A stretch of 64,000 nucleotides of DNA from contig NZ_CP037899.1 of assembly GCF_007475525.1 (NCBI RefSeq), forward strand, positions 1,674,001 through 1,738,000, given 5' to 3'. Under the pieces are notes generated by a model. That model had not been told where the DNA came from. It saw nothing but the letters and a program-made list of their open reading frames with translations, and ran no database searches. Below are positions 46,114 through 55,859 of the stretch, one piece after another (position 1 is the stretch's first letter; each line of letters starts with the position of its first letter). The position numbers were made by a program, and so were the translations under genes. This stretch comes from Methylacidiphilum kamchatkense Kam1 (GTDB taxonomy: Bacteria; Verrucomicrobiota; Verrucomicrobiia; Methylacidiphilales; Methylacidiphilaceae).

Positions 46114-46989
46114 TTATGAACTAAGCTTTTTCCTATGCATCAGCTGCCAGATCATCGGGGTAAATATCAACTCAATGGCCAAAGGCATTTTCGATCCAGG
46201 GCATACGATCGTATTAGGTCTCGACATGAAGGAATCCTTCAGCATGGATAATAGGTAAGGGAAATCAATTCCTTTGGGGTTTCGAAATCGAATGACAAGC
46301 ATGCTTTCATCCGGAGAAGGAATGTCACGAGCAATAAAAGGATTCGAAGTATCCACAATCGGTACTCTTTGAAAATTTACAGCCGTATGAGAAAACTGTG
46401 GACAGATATAGTTCACATAATCGGGCATTCTCCGCAATATCGTATGCACGACATCTTCATGCGCATAGCCTCTTTCTTTCTTATCCCGATGCAGTTTCTG
46501 TATCCACTCCAGATTGATAATGGGCACAATCCCAATGGGAAGATCCGTATATTGGACGATATTGACTTTATCGGTTACTAGGGCTCCATGCAATCCTTCA
46601 TAGAAAAGCAAGTCCGTTCCCTCTGGAATCTCTTCCCATGGAGTAAAAGTACCTGGTTTTTGTCCATATGGTGCTGCTTCTTCTTCATTGTGTAAATACT
46701 TTCGGTATTTTCCTCTTCCCGTTTGGCCATACTCTCTAAAAAGAGCTTCTAGCTCTTCAAAGAGATTGGCCTCCGGTCCAAAATGGCTGAAATGGGGATT
46801 TCCCTTCTTTTCCATTTCTTCCATTTTGGCACGCATTTCCTGCCGGTCATACCTGTGAAAAGCATCGCCTTCAATGATAAAAGCATTAATCTTTTCCCTC
46901 CGGAAAATATGCTGAAAAGCCACTTTTACGGTAGAAGTACCTGCTCCTGAAGAGCCTGTAATGGAGATGATAGGGTGTTTAGAAGACAT
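46114..46989 (-). CDS. prk: Phosphoribulokinase
   Basis: 291 residues of the proteobacterial (class I, ~290 aa) type. P-loop ISITGSSGAGTSTVKVAF (about residues 8-25), IIEGDAFHRYDRQEM (substrate and Walker B-like Asp), LLFYEGLHGALVTD and IVPIINLEWIQKLHRD follow in the normal order. It phosphorylates ribulose-5-phosphate to ribulose-1,5-bisphosphate for Rubisco. It lies 22 bases downstream of fbp on the same strand, a typical Calvin-cycle pair. No Rubisco gene is in this window. The organism therefore probably fixes CO2 autotrophically, as Methylacidiphilum does. Confidence 0.95.
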   Translation of the reverse strand: MSSKHPIISITGSSGAGTSTVKVAFQHIFRREKINAFIIEGDAFHRYDRQEMRAKMEEMEKKGNPHFSHFGPEANLFEELEALFREYGQTGRGKYRKYLHNEEEAAPYGQKPGTFTPWEEIPEGTDLLFYEGLHGALVTDKVNIVQYTDLPIGIVPIINLEWIQKLHRDKKERGYAHEDVVHTILRRMPDYVNYICPQFSHTAVNFQRVPIVDTSNPFIARDIPSPDESMLVIRFRNPKGIDFPYLLSMLKDSFMSRPNTIVCPGSKMPLAIELIFTPMIWQLMHRKKLSS

Positions 46990-47011
46990 AGCTAATTACT
47001 ATCCATTCTGG

Positions 47012-48115
47012 TTAATCGTTTCGAAAAAGAGATCTGGCAGAAAAAAGTGGAGAATCAAATTCGGTCGGTTTACCACTATCATAATCATCGTGATACTGGT
47101 TGAGCCGCTCGACCTCTTCTTTTGATCCAAGGATGACGGGGATCCTTTGATGTAGGCTTTGAGGCACAATGTCTAGAATACACTCTCTGCCTGTAGAGAT
47201 CATTCCACCAGCTTGTTCGACAATGAAACCCATTGGATTGGCCTCATAGAGAAGACGGAGTCTGCCTGGCTTAGAAAGGTCTTTCGTATCCCTTGGATAC
47301 ATAAAAAGACCGCCGCGGATAAGGATTCTATAGACCTCGGCAACCATTGAAGCAATCCAACGCATGTTAAAATCCTTTCCTCTTGGACCAGTCTTTCCTT
47401 TAATACACTCCTCGACATATCTTTTAACGGGAGGCTCCCAGAATCTTTCATTCGAAGCATTGATGGCAAATTCCTTTGTCGATTCGGCAATACGCATGTT
47501 CGGATGCGTTAAAGTGAAAATGCCTACCTCTCGATCAAGGGTAAAGCCATGGACTCCGTTGCCAACCGTCAAAATCAGCATGACCGTTGGACCATAAAGG
47601 GTAAAGCCAGCTGCCACCTGCTCTCTACCCGGTCTTAGGAAATGATGCTCTTTCAACGGCTCATTGTCAGCTGGCCCCTTTAGAATAGAGAAAATAGAAC
47701 CAACAGTTAAATTCAAATCCAAATTAGACGAACCATCTAGTGGGTCGAAAATAAGAAGATATTTTCCTTTTTTATGTTCAGGGGGAATAATATAGGGCTG
47801 TTCCATTTCTTCAGAAACCATCCCCTGTAGCTGATCTCCCTCCTCGCATATCTTTAAAAAAATGTCGTTGGCAATGACATCCAAAGGTTTCTGCTCTTCA
47901 CCCTGGACATTGACCGATACATTGACTTCCATGGTATTGAGCCTGCCTCTAGAGACAGCCGCAGCCACATATTTGCAAGCACTTTCAATATCATTGATCA
48001 ACGAAGCTAGTTCAGGATCAATAGCGCCTTCTTTCCGCCGTTCTAACAAAAATTTACTCAACGTGACTCTGTGATAACTCATAACCAATTTGCTTCGGTT
48101 TAAAATATTTGCCAT
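47012..48115 (-). CDS. fbp: Fructose-1,6-bisphosphatase class I
   Basis: 367 residues of the class 1 enzyme. The metal site shows as [20 protein letters not shown] (Asp-Pro-Leu-Asp-Gly-Ser motif). The sugar-phosphate site includes [14 protein letters not shown] and [11 protein letters not shown], and the chain continues with [16 protein letters not shown], all characteristic. It dephosphorylates fructose-1,6-bisphosphate (and in Calvin-cycle strains often sedoheptulose-1,7-bisphosphate). It is transcribed ahead of prk with a 22-base gap. Upstream about 290 bases of AT-rich sequence separate it from the divergent efflux operon. Confidence 0.95.
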   Translation of the reverse strand: MANILNRSKLVMSYHRVTLSKFLLERRKEGAIDPELASLINDIESACKYVAAAVSRGRLNTMEVNVSVNVQGEEQKPLDVIANDIFLKICEEGDQLQGMVSEEMEQPYIIPPEHKKGKYLLIFDPLDGSSNLDLNLTVGSIFSILKGPADNEPLKEHHFLRPGREQVAAGFTLYGPTVMLILTVGNGVHGFTLDREVGIFTLTHPNMRIAESTKEFAINASNERFWEPPVKRYVEECIKGKTGPRGKDFNMRWIASMVAEVYRILIRGGLFMYPRDTKDLSKPGRLRLLYEANPMGFIVEQAGGMISTGRECILDIVPQSLHQRIPVILGSKEEVERLNQYHDDYDSGKPTEFDSPLFSARSLFRND

Positions 48116-48405
48116 TATGCTTAAAAAGAAATACCCCTTTTTTCAATAAAAAAGCACTGTCCTTTTTATTAATTTTCTCTCTTTAAAACGATCTGGCTAG
48201 AAAAAATTGAATAGCAACAAATTCTTCCTATTATCTCTTGTTATTACATATTGGCATGTTTTATGATCGTACCCAAAAGAGGAGGAATTTTTCTTAGATC
48301 AGAAAGGCAAAAAGATAAAACCTATATTTTTTAGCTGTAAAATTCGCTTCAAAGAGCTCTTTATATAGAGATAATGCAATAAAATCATTGAGCTAGGACC
48401 GGAAC

Positions 48406-50013
48406 ATGGCCAAAAAATTTGTTTTTATTTTTGCTTTTCTTTTCTTCTTCTGGTTAACGGACAGGGGGATTGGCCAAGGAGAATCGGCTCATGATTTTAA
48501 AGAGACCGAAAAAAGCACTCCCTCTGCCCCCGTTTTATCTCTCATCCCATCTGCCTCACCAATTGCGCAGGCGACTACCTCTACTAGTCAAGGGTCAGCT
48601 ATCCAACCCCCTGCACCTAATAGCTCCATAGCTCCTCTAGAAGAGCAGATGGAGATGGCCTATAAGAAAAGCTCACCCATCCACTCTTCCCATACGTTTC
48701 ATGGCAAAGGTGGCAAAGCGGTGTTCATTGCCGTATGGAAGAAGATCCTTGCCCATTATCCGGAGCTGAAGAAAAAGCATGCCAAACTCTCCGAAGCGAT
48801 TGCCCAAAAGGCTCTTGCTGAATCAGGCTATTATCCACGGCTCTATGGGTGGGCTGATTCGCTTACTTCTGATAATCCAATCCTTGGTTTTATGATGCAT
48901 TTAACCGAAAGAAATTTCACTGCTCAAGATTTTAACATCCACAATTTGAATCATCCAGGCACGGTTTCTAACCAAAATGCAGGGTTGCTTGCTATTTTTC
49001 CGATATTCGATGCCATGCAAACTATCGATTCAGTGAAAGCAGCGAAGGACGCTATAAAAGCCAGAGAAGAAGAAGAAAGATACACCCGGATGGAAGCCTC
49101 CCTGCTGTCCATCGATGCCTGGATTGGTCTTTTGTTTGCCGATGCCGAATTATTCAAAGCAATGTCGCAGCTCGAAGCCTCTAAAACAGACCTCAATGAA
49201 GCATTGCAACTGATGGAACAGGGACTAGTGCTTGGAGCAGACTTTTTCATGGGAAGATCCCTTGCAGCCTCCATTGAGCAGTCCAAAAATGGCTATTTGG
49301 CCAGAAAAAAAGTAGCGCTCGTTACCCTGAACACCTTGGCAGGTACGCCAGCGGAAGCAGAAATAGCGATTCCTAAAAATCTGCCTCGACCCAAAAAAAT
49401 TTCAAAGCCCTTGAGTAGTTGGGTCCAGGAGGCCATCCTCTATAGAGGGGATCTTGCTGCCTTACGGCATCAAATCCAGGTGCAACGTACGGAAGTAAAA
49501 CGTGAAAAAGATACTATTATGCCCAACGTTAACGGCTTTGCTTCGGGCATGCTTGATAGTGACAATTTTACAACCGGTGGCCGCAGCTACACGGTGGGGG
49601 TGTTAGGGACCATGGCCCTCTTCGATCCTTCTAGAGATCCAAAAATAAAAAGAGCCAAAGCCGAAGAAGAGCAGCTGATCCATGAAGAAAGCGTGTTAAA
49701 AGACAACATTCAAACCAAATTGGCTGAAGCCATAACCGATTTAGAAACAGCTTATAGGGATTCTGAAATCCTTTATCATTCGATGCAGGATGCCATTCAG
49801 GCCATTGTTATGACAAGAGACTTATATCGGGAGGGAAGGAAAACAATTGCCGATCTTATCCAAGCCCGCACCTATGGGTTACAAGTAGAAGTCAGTTATC
49901 TTGAAAGCGTTGCCCGGTACGAGTCCTCAAAAGCCAAGCTCTTTTTTCTTTCTGGCCAACTGGATGATTACCAAGTCCAAAACTTAGCGAACGAATTGGG
50001 AGGAGAAGACTAA
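48406..50013 (+). CDS. TolC-family outer membrane efflux protein (efflux operon)
   Basis: 535 residues: a signal peptide (KKFVFIFAFLFFFWLT), a Pro/Ser-rich segment to about residue 85, then the two long-helix repeats of an outer membrane factor (HAKLSEAIAQKALAESGYYP, then EAITDLETAYRDSEI and ASLLSIDAWIGLLFADAE). It forms the exit duct of the exporter. The RND pump gene follows after one base, so they are co-transcribed. It is more diverged from the 12,168 gene than a recent duplicate would be. The ATG is preceded by AGGACCGGAAC. Confidence 0.88.
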   Translation: MAKKFVFIFAFLFFFWLTDRGIGQGESAHDFKETEKSTPSAPVLSLIPSASPIAQATTSTSQGSAIQPPAPNSSIAPLEEQMEMAYKKSSPIHSSHTFHGKGGKAVFIAVWKKILAHYPELKKKHAKLSEAIAQKALAESGYYPRLYGWADSLTSDNPILGFMMHLTERNFTAQDFNIHNLNHPGTVSNQNAGLLAIFPIFDAMQTIDSVKAAKDAIKAREEEERYTRMEASLLSIDAWIGLLFADAELFKAMSQLEASKTDLNEALQLMEQGLVLGADFFMGRSLAASIEQSKNGYLARKKVALVTLNTLAGTPAEAEIAIPKNLPRPKKISKPLSSWVQEAILYRGDLAALRHQIQVQRTEVKREKDTIMPNVNGFASGMLDSDNFTTGGRSYTVGVLGTMALFDPSRDPKIKRAKAEEEQLIHEESVLKDNIQTKLAEAITDLETAYRDSEILYHSMQDAIQAIVMTRDLYREGRKTIADLIQARTYGLQVEVSYLESVARYESSKAKLFFLSGQLDDYQVQNLANELGGED

Positions 50014-50014
50014 A

Positions 50015-53000
50015 ATGGCAGAAACGGAAATCGTTCATCATTCAGGGAATTGGGCGGGCCGATTTATTAAATTTTTTGCCCATTCGAAAATAACTCCCCT
50101 ATTAATATTAGCTTCTATCCTTTTAGGAAGTTTTGCGCTCTATCAACTACCTAGAGAAGAAGAACCGCAAATCATCGTGCCTATTTTCGACGTTTTCGTT
50201 TCAATGCCTGGAGCCAGCCCTCAGGAAGTGGAAAAAAGAATTGTTACCAATGGAGAAAGGATATTTTGGCAAATTTCTGGCGTCGAATACGTCTATTCTA
50301 CAGCGGCTCCTAACGGTGCCCTCTTCATCGTTAGGTTCAAGGTAGGCGAAGACATGGAAAAGAGTTTAATCAAACTCTATACCAAAATTTATTCTAACCT
50401 TGACTACCTACCTCCGGGTGCTTCTACTCCATTAATTAAAACAAGGTCTATAGATGACGTCCCTATCCTTGCTTTAACCTTCTATAGTCTCAAGCGTTCT
50501 CCTATTGAATTAAGAAAAATCGTAGCCAATCTTCGAGACAGCATCAATCATCTAGCCGATGTCTCCGAAACAACCATAATTGGAGGAAGGAAAAGACAAT
50601 TTCAAATCTTTTTTGATCCTGATAAAATCGCTAAAAGACTGCTTTCTCCTCAGGAAATTTTCAATCTCGTCCTTCAAACCAACATTCGAATGCCTTCAGG
50701 GCACATCGAAACCGAACCGAAGCTCATCGATGTGGAACCAAATTCCTTTATTCTCACTAAAGAAGATTTAGAAAATCTCGTTGTGGGCGTTAACCAGGGA
50801 CAAGTCGTTTATTTAAAAGATGTCGCTAACATTGTGGATGGGCCAGACCAAGAAGAAAAAGAGGTCAGTCTTGTGCCTGGTCCTGCTTGGGATGAAAAAG
50901 AGAAGCTTTCTGGAGAAGTTCCCGCAGTCACCCTTTCGCTAGCAAAAAGAAAGGGATCCAATGCTACCTTTCTGGCTAATAAAATCCTAAGCACGATCAA
51001 AGAACTACAAGGTAAAATTCTGCCTGAGGACGTCCATTTCGTCATAACAAGGAATTACGGAGAAACTGCAGCCGATAAATCCAACGAACTTCTCAAACAC
51101 ATGGGCATAGCCATTGTCGGAGTTAGTATCCTCATTTGGTTTGCCCTTGGGTTTAGAGCCGCACTGGTCGTCATCGTTGCTATTCCAACAACGCTTGCAT
51201 TAACCTTATTAACCTTTCATTTATTCGGTTTTACGATTAATCGGGTCACCCTTTTTGCCCTTATTTTTACTATCGGAATCCTCGTCGATGATCCTATCGT
51301 CGGTATCGAAAATATCGTCCGTCATATCCACTTAGCTACTAACAGAGGCAAACAACTACTCGATATTGTCATCGGTGCTATGGAAGAAATAGTCAGCCCT
51401 CTTATTTTAGCCACCATGGCAGTGATCGCAGCCATTTTACCTATGGCCTTTGTTGGTGGACTAATGGGGCCTTATATGCGACCAATCCCCATAGGAGCAA
51501 GTGCCGCAATGATCTTCTCTATGCTGGTCTCTCTTTCAGTGACGCCATGGGCAGCGCACCTTTTGCTCAAAAATATAAAAGAAGCTAAAGACAAAGGAGA
51601 AGATCTGTTGACCCGTATCTACCGTAGTATCATGAGCCCACTTATATACAATGGCTTTATTCGCTTTCTTTTTCTTCTTTTACTTCTTGCGCTCCTTCTT
51701 GGCTCCGTCGCTCTTATTCCTTTAAAAGTCGTTCGGGCTAAAATGCTTCCTTTCGATAATAAAAACGAATTTCAGATTATTCTCAACATGCCCGAAGGAA
51801 CTCCTGTAGAGAAGACAAGGGAAGTCCTCGAACAAATGGCCAAAGTTGTCTTGAAAATTAAAGAAGTCAAAAATGTAGAGATTCAGGCTGGGACCCATTC
51901 CCCGTATAATTTTAACGGTCTGGTCCGACATTATTTTCTGCGAGAAAACCCTTATCAAGGCGATCTCCAGGTCAACCTAGTCGATAAACACAAAAGAAAA
52001 AGGCAAAGTCATGACATAGCAGAAAGTATCCGCAAAGAAATTAATGCCATTGCCTGGAAAGAAAAGGCGCACGCTCAGGTTGCTGAAGTGCCTCCTGGTC
52101 CTCCTGTTTTGTCGACTCTGGTATTAGAAGTATATGGTCCAGACTTTAAAGAACGAAGGGCTTTAGCCCTCAAGCTAGAACAACTCTTTAGAGATACAGC
52201 CGGAATTATTGATATTGCCACTTATGAAGAAGCCGATCGACCTTTAGAAAAGCTAGATATAGACATCGTGAAATCTTCGCTCAACGGTATTTCTTCAGAA
52301 TTAATTGCTCAGTCCATTACGACTGCACTGCATGGCTCCAGTCCCGGATTAGCTCACTTACAGGACGAACCCGAACCAGTCGATATCATTGTCCGATTGC
52401 CGAAAGAAGACCGATCCACAGACCATCCTTTCCTTTCCATTTCCCTGCTTTCTAGGTTCATGCGCCTGATCCCAATCGACCATTTAGTCACCAAAGTAAT
52501 GGGCTATCAAAACCTTTCTATCTACCACAAAAACCTGATGCCTGTTTGTTATGTCCTTGCTGACGTCACCAACGAAGTAGGCAGCCCGGTTTATGCAATC
52601 ATCGATTTTCAAAAGAAGCTAGAAAAAATTACGGGACCGGATGGGAAACCTTTAGAAATTCTTTTTACCCATCAACCTATTAATCCCCTTTCTTGGGGAG
52701 TAAAATGGGATGGGGAATGGCAGGTAACCTATGAAGTATTTAGAGACCTTGGCACTGCTTTCGCTATTGTTTTAGTCCTCATTTTCATTCTGGTTGTGGG
52801 TTGGTTTCAGTCTTTTAAAACACCTTGGGCGGTTATGCTGCCTATTCCCCTCTCTCTTGTTGGCATCCTGCCTGCTCATTGGCTTACCGGCATGTTTTTT
52901 ACTGCTACCTCGATGATTGGTATGATTGCGGGGGCTGGAATCGTCGTGAGAAACGCCATTATCCTTGTTGACTTTATAGAACTGCGGCTGGCTCACGGTG

Positions 53001-53266
53001 ATAAGCTAGAAGAAGCAGTCATCGAAGCGGGAGCAGTGCGTTTTAGACCCATGCTTTTAACCGCTTCTTCCGTGATCGTTGGTAGCTCGGTCATCCTGTT
53101 TGATCCCATATTCCAAGGAATGGCTTTATCTTTGATGGCTGGTGAAATCGCTTCCACCCTACTCTCTAGAACAGCTGTCCCGGTATTCTATTACCTCATC
53201 ATGAAAAAGCACAAAGGCGGAGAAAAAGAAAAGCCTCTGCCCAGACCGGTCGAAGCTAAAGTCTAA
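50015..53266 (+). CDS. RND efflux transporter permease
   Basis: 1,083 residues, full length for an AcrB/MexB-like or related RND pump. The first membrane segment (ITPLLILASILLGSFALYQL) is followed by REEEPQIIVPIFDVFVSMPG, then a large periplasmic loop, the TM4 proton-relay motif FTIGILVDDPIVGIENIVRH (double Asp), the second half with its own periplasmic loop (LPFDNKNEFQIILNMPEGTP), and the last TM set with AGIVVRNAIILVDFIELRLA. It exports toxic compounds or metals using the proton gradient. It forms an operon with the TolC gene upstream and DUF2892 downstream. No membrane-fusion adaptor gene is present in this operon. Confidence 0.93.
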   Translation: MAETEIVHHSGNWAGRFIKFFAHSKITPLLILASILLGSFALYQLPREEEPQIIVPIFDVFVSMPGASPQEVEKRIVTNGERIFWQISGVEYVYSTAAPNGALFIVRFKVGEDMEKSLIKLYTKIYSNLDYLPPGASTPLIKTRSIDDVPILALTFYSLKRSPIELRKIVANLRDSINHLADVSETTIIGGRKRQFQIFFDPDKIAKRLLSPQEIFNLVLQTNIRMPSGHIETEPKLIDVEPNSFILTKEDLENLVVGVNQGQVVYLKDVANIVDGPDQEEKEVSLVPGPAWDEKEKLSGEVPAVTLSLAKRKGSNATFLANKILSTIKELQGKILPEDVHFVITRNYGETAADKSNELLKHMGIAIVGVSILIWFALGFRAALVVIVAIPTTLALTLLTFHLFGFTINRVTLFALIFTIGILVDDPIVGIENIVRHIHLATNRGKQLLDIVIGAMEEIVSPLILATMAVIAAILPMAFVGGLMGPYMRPIPIGASAAMIFSMLVSLSVTPWAAHLLLKNIKEAKDKGEDLLTRIYRSIMSPLIYNGFIRFLFLLLLLALLLGSVALIPLKVVRAKMLPFDNKNEFQIILNMPEGTPVEKTREVLEQMAKVVLKIKEVKNVEIQAGTHSPYNFNGLVRHYFLRENPYQGDLQVNLVDKHKRKRQSHDIAESIRKEINAIAWKEKAHAQVAEVPPGPPVLSTLVLEVYGPDFKERRALALKLEQLFRDTAGIIDIATYEEADRPLEKLDIDIVKSSLNGISSELIAQSITTALHGSSPGLAHLQDEPEPVDIIVRLPKEDRSTDHPFLSISLLSRFMRLIPIDHLVTKVMGYQNLSIYHKNLMPVCYVLADVTNEVGSPVYAIIDFQKKLEKITGPDGKPLEILFTHQPINPLSWGVKWDGEWQVTYEVFRDLGTAFAIVLVLIFILVVGWFQSFKTPWAVMLPIPLSLVGILPAHWLTGMFFTATSMIGMIAGAGIVVRNAIILVDFIELRLAHGDKLEEAVIEAGAVRFRPMLLTASSVIVGSSVILFDPIFQGMALSLMAGEIASTLLSRTAVPVFYYLIMKKHKGGEKEKPLPRPVEAKV

Positions 53267-53355
53267 CCAAAGCGTCATCGAATCTGTTAGTTCATGTAAT
53301 ATCCAGTTGCATTTTCTTTAGATCCTAGCTATTGTTTTTATGAAAGGAGGCTACA

Positions 53356-53571
53356 ATGAGTGTCGAAAGAAAAGTTAGAGCCTTAGCTGGAAGTCTTGTG
53401 ATTATCAGTCTATTGCTTTCTTTAGTGAGCAAGTGGTGGCTTCTGCTTACTGCTTTTGTTGGCTTGAATTTGTTTCAATCAGCTTTTAGCGGATTTTGCC
53501 CCGCAGAAATGGTCTTGAAGAAACTCGAAGAAAAGAAGGCTACCACTTCTCATAAAGAAGCACATTCTTAA
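53356..53571 (+). CDS. DUF2892 (YgaP-like) small inner membrane protein
   Basis: 71 residues with two membrane segments (LAGSLVIISLLLSLV and WWLLLTAFVGLNLFQ) and the family signature SAFSGFCPAEMVLKKL, where a Cys follows the second helix. A strong ribosome binding site AAAGGAGG (53,343-53,350) lies five bases before the ATG. Such proteins often accompany rhodanese or heavy-metal and RND efflux genes. Here it closes the TolC-RND operon, 89 bases after the pump gene, and is followed by a strong terminator. Confidence 0.88.
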   Translation: MSVERKVRALAGSLVIISLLLSLVSKWWLLLTAFVGLNLFQSAFSGFCPAEMVLKKLEEKKATTSHKEAHS

Positions 53572-53581
53572 AAAGAAAAGC

Positions 53582-53623
53582 CATGACATTTTCCCTTTTC
53601 TAAGGGAAAGTGTCATGAGTTTT
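53582..53623 (+). terminator. Rho-independent terminator of the efflux operon
   Basis: CATGACATTTTCCCTT (53,582-53,597) pairs with AAGGGAAAGTGTCATG (53,602-53,617) over 16 base pairs with one G-U, closing a 4-base TTCT loop, then TTTT at 53,620-53,623. This is the strongest hairpin I could find by eye in the window. It lies 10 bases after the DUF2892 stop codon. Confidence 0.88.
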
Positions 53624-53866
53624 ATTCGAATTCGTAGTAGAGAAGATAGGGGAATGGAGGGCGCAGGTCTTTTTCCTTTTCATTCGTAAAGGAGCTTTCC
53701 CTATTTGTTGCTTGGCTATTGAATCCTTTTCTTATCAATAACTAAACTACCAAAACTATTTCAGGTCTACTTTCTTGAGTTCTTATAGCCATTTTCAACT
53801 TTCCCTGATTTACTGAATCCTTCTGCATCAATAAGTAATGATGCTTTTTTTAAAAAGCAAAAGCTT

Positions 53867-55389
53867 CTAGTAGGCTTTTGCAAAAAGGACGCGTCCCTTG
53901 CTTGGACGCCCTGAAAACGGACAGATTCCTGGAGTGTTCTGGGGATCCCAAGGAATACATCGAATGGTAATTTTAAGATCTTCCTTGAGCTTTTCTTCTG
54001 TTTCCCTTGATCCATCCCAATGCGCATAAGCAAATCCACCGGATAGCTCGTTTCCCTTGGAATCTTTAGAAGCAAAAAATTCATAAAATTCTTCTTTGGT
54101 GTCTATGAGCCTAGTATTTTGCTTAAGAAAATTCTCAGCTCTAGAATAAATTGCCTTTTGAATTTCAGAAAGCAGTTGAGGCAGCTTTTCCAGAAACACA
54201 TGGGCTGGGAGCTGCTCCTTTTCTTTTACCCCTTTATCCCTTCTTTTTACAGTAATTAACCCAGAGGAGACTTCCTGGGAACCTATTTCTATTCGTAGGG
54301 GCACTCCTTTCTTAATCCACTCCCAGGATTTTACCCCACCGCCAATCTCTCTTTTGTCTATTTCGACTCTTATGGGTTCAGCAGCAAAACTCAATTTTTT
54401 TATTTCCTCTGCAAGGAAGTTAACAACATCCAAAACCTTTGTCTTTTCCTCTTCTTTTTTAAACAGTGGCAGAATAATCACTTGAATGGGAGAAACAGTT
54501 GGTGGGAGCACCAACCCATTATCGTCTCCATGCGCCATAATCAATGTCCCAATGAGCCTAGTGCTTACTCCCCAGCTTGACGTCCAGGCAAACTCCATTT
54601 TCCCCTGACTATCAAGAAACCGAATGTTGTTAGCTTTCGAAAAGTTTTGCCCAAGAAAATGGGAAGTGCCGACTTGTACCGCCTTTCTGTCTTGTACTAA
54701 AGCTTCTAGAGTAAAAGTATTGTCAGCTCCAGGAAATCTTTCACTTTCTGGTTTCTCTCCTGTGATCACAGGTAAAGCTAAAAAAGCTCGCATAAACTCT
54801 TCATAGAGCTTCAGAATAAAAAGGGCTTCTTCTTTTGCTTCTTCTTTAGTCGCATGCGCCGTATGTCCTTCTTGCCAAAGAAATTCAGTGGTTCTTAAAA
54901 AAAGCCTCGGCCGCATCTCCCACCGAACCACATTAGCCCATTGGTTGATTAGTAAGGGAAGATCCCGGTAGGATTGAATCCATCTTGAAAAGGCAGCCCC
55001 TATAATAGTCTCTGAAGTCGGCCTAATGACCAATGGCTCCGTCAGGGGGAAGCAGGATGAAGTTTGCCATCTGGGCCTTTCTCTAACCGGTGATGGGTCA
55101 CTACAGCGCATTCTTTTGCAAAGCCTTCTACATGTTCAGCTTCTCTTTGAAGGTATTCCAGTGGAATAAAAAGAGGGAAATACACATTTTTATGACCCGT
55201 CGCTTTGATCCGCTGATCTAACTCTTTTTGAATTCTCTCCCATAAGGCATAACCCCATGGTTTTATAATCATGCATCCACGCACTTCAGAATTTTCTGCA
55301 AGCTCAGCTGCCGTAACAACCTGTTGGTACCACTCAGGAAAATCCTCGTTTCGCGTAGGAGAAATGGCAAACTCTTTTCTTAAATTCAT
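53867..55389 (-). CDS. proS: Prolyl-tRNA synthetase (type 3), broken by one indel as given
   Basis: The first part (55,389-55,042) has [20 protein letters not shown] and [19 protein letters not shown] (class II motif 1 region), then [13 protein letters not shown] and a stop. The rest (from about 55,050 to 53,867) continues [19 protein letters not shown] (motif 2), [19 protein letters not shown], and a C-terminal zinc-binding-like end. Joined, it is a normal archaeal/eukaryal-type ProRS of about 505 residues. The break is a G5 run on the plus strand (55,045-55,049): one more base restores the frame exactly. Since proline charging is essential and no other proS is seen here, an assembly error is the likeliest cause; otherwise a second copy must exist. 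Confidence 0.88.
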
Positions 55390-55571
55390 CTTTGATCTAT
55401 GTTATTTGTTTTTCAATAGCTTTCTATTATCCACCCCAGCTTCCTTTAGCAAAGGGAAAGATGGAATCAAAAGATGAAGGAAACTTATGCGAAAGCAAAG
55501 GAAGGATCAAGAATAGGATAGTAAATTTTTCCTACTTGCATCTGCGCCCTTTATTCTTTACTTCATAGAAA

Positions 55572-55859
55572 ATGGAAAAGCCATCGATCGATATTCAGTA
55601 TGTTGCTGACCTAGCAAGAATATCGCTTAATGAGGAAGAAAAGAAAATGTTTGGCGAGCAATTTGCTTCCATTCTGAGCTATATTGAAAAGCTCAAAGAG
55701 GTAAAAATTGACGATGTGGTATTGAAAGGAGAAGAAGAAGGTTTTAAAAATAATCTTCGAGAGGATCTTCCTCAAGAAGGATTAGCCATAGAGGATGTCT
55801 TACGCAATGCTCCGCATCATGCGAATAACCTTTTTATTGTACCTAAGATAATCGAGTGA
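55572..55859 (+). CDS. gatC: Asp-tRNA(Asn)/Glu-tRNA(Gln) amidotransferase subunit C
   Basis: 95 residues, the normal length. VADLARISLNEEEKKMFGEQ and SILSYIEKLKEVKIDDV give the family's helical start, and LREDLPQEGLAIEDVLRNAP the conserved R.D end. It stabilises GatA and the amidotransferase complex. Its stop overlaps the GTG start of gatA as GTGA (4 bases), a coupled pair. Confidence 0.93.
   Translation: MEKPSIDIQYVADLARISLNEEEKKMFGEQFASILSYIEKLKEVKIDDVVLKGEEEGFKNNLREDLPQEGLAIEDVLRNAPHHANNLFIVPKIIE

Noticed and set aside
53767-54084. 105-codon minus-strand frame at the end of proS
   Set aside because: It overlaps the conserved C-terminal part of proS in another frame and has no independent support.
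55042-55111. Programmed frameshift in proS
   Set aside because: The run of five C on the coding strand is not a known slippery heptamer and no family precedent is known to me; a run-length error is simpler.
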